Below are positions 63,956 through 64,000 of a DNA stretch of 64,000 nucleotides, in pieces (the stretch's first letter is position 1; every line of letters begins with the position of its first letter). A program made the position numbers and the translations under genes. The notes under the pieces are model-generated. The model was given only the letters and a program-made list of their open reading frames with translations. It was not told where the DNA came from and searched no databases. Source of the DNA: GCA-002708145 sp045562755 (GTDB taxonomy: Bacteria; Chloroflexota; Dehalococcoidia; Lucifugimonadales; Lucifugimonadaceae); the NCBI GenBank assembly GCA_045562755.1, contig JBJKVF010000004.1, positions 1 through 64,000 on the forward strand. Direction: 5' to 3'.

Positions 63956-64000
63956 TGGTGGAGACGGGGGAGAGTTGAACTCCCCGTCCAGAAAAGTTAC
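63956..64000 (-). ncRNA. ssrA: tmRNA (ssrA), 3' end only
   Basis: On the minus strand the last 45 bases read GTAACTTTTCTGGACGGGGA, then a T arm with the loop TTCAACT, then CTCCCCGTCTCCACCA-type end with encoded CCA. This is the conserved 3' end of tmRNA, the ribosome-rescue RNA; the T arm has the GGTTC-like TTCAA loop. The rest continues beyond the window. It touches the ATPase stop codon without a gap. Confidence 0.88.

Noticed and set aside
63956..64000. Island insertion at the tmRNA 3' end
   Set aside because: tmRNA is a frequent integration site, but there is no integrase next to it and no second copy of its 3' end in the window.

Overview
This window is a 64 kb piece of a compact, very AT-rich bacterial chromosome. 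Genes are packed on both strands, there are many ATGA-type and longer overlaps, TTG starts are frequent, and intergenic gaps are mostly under 150 bases. No rRNA, phage, insertion sequence or CRISPR array was seen. The gene set is that of a free-living heterotroph with menaquinone made by the futalosine route, lipoproteins, several enolase-superfamily acid-sugar dehydratases, HpcH/HpaI-type aldolases, many MFS carriers, a photolyase and UmuDC. Together these suggest a marine Chloroflexota lineage of the SAR202 type, for which expansions of enolase-superfamily paralogues are known. The assignment is an inference from gene content only.

Layout. 1-6.9 kb: a small HTH protein, larB, dnaN, the ATPase and permease of a Zn/Mn ABC importer, trkH and a thioredoxin-like lipoprotein. 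6.9-14.9 kb: an acid-sugar catabolic block with four enolase-superfamily genes (the first frameshifted), a DapA-family aldolase homologue without the Schiff-base lysine, an SDR and an MFS carrier. 15-31 kb: mostly housekeeping genes (uvrC, a cytidylate-kinase-like gene, a Xer recombinase, lgt, recJ, fabF, mtaB, pepA, tRNA-His, tRNA-Arg), plus a metallo-beta-lactamase-fold protein that has lost most of its metal ligands. 29.4-36.1 kb: umuDC with a palindromic operator, an ADP-ribosylglycohydrolase, and photolyase.

36-43.3 kb: an acyltransferase, then a second catabolic operon (HpcH/HpaI aldolase, Ldh2-type dehydrogenase, divergent aldolase, MFS, HAD phosphatase, PfkB kinase). 43-49 kb: pyrD, an unknown gene coupled to two tandem MFS genes, and mutL. 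50.3-57.4 kb: an uninterrupted menaquinone operon, UbiA-UbiX-UbiD homologues (mqnP-, mqnM- and mqnL-like) followed by mqnE-mqnA-mqnC-mqnD, with a rhomboid protease at its end. 58.2-59.8 kb: a Fur-family regulator broken by two frameshifts and coupled to a His-rich zinc-binding lipoprotein (ZnuA-like), probably the partner of the importer at 2.6-4.2 kb. 59.8-64 kb: an MFS gene with no standard start codon, a complete iron/cobalamin-type ABC importer, and the 3' end of tmRNA on the minus strand running off the window.

Points most worth a second look: the ligand-stripped metallo-beta-lactamase homologue, the lysine-less DapA homologue inside the enolase cluster, the two frameshifted genes, the shared TTAGTA half-sites upstream of both metal importers, and the umuD operator. 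I did not find a convincing wholly new multi-gene system. The closest candidates are the two catabolic clusters, whose substrates cannot be read from sequence.
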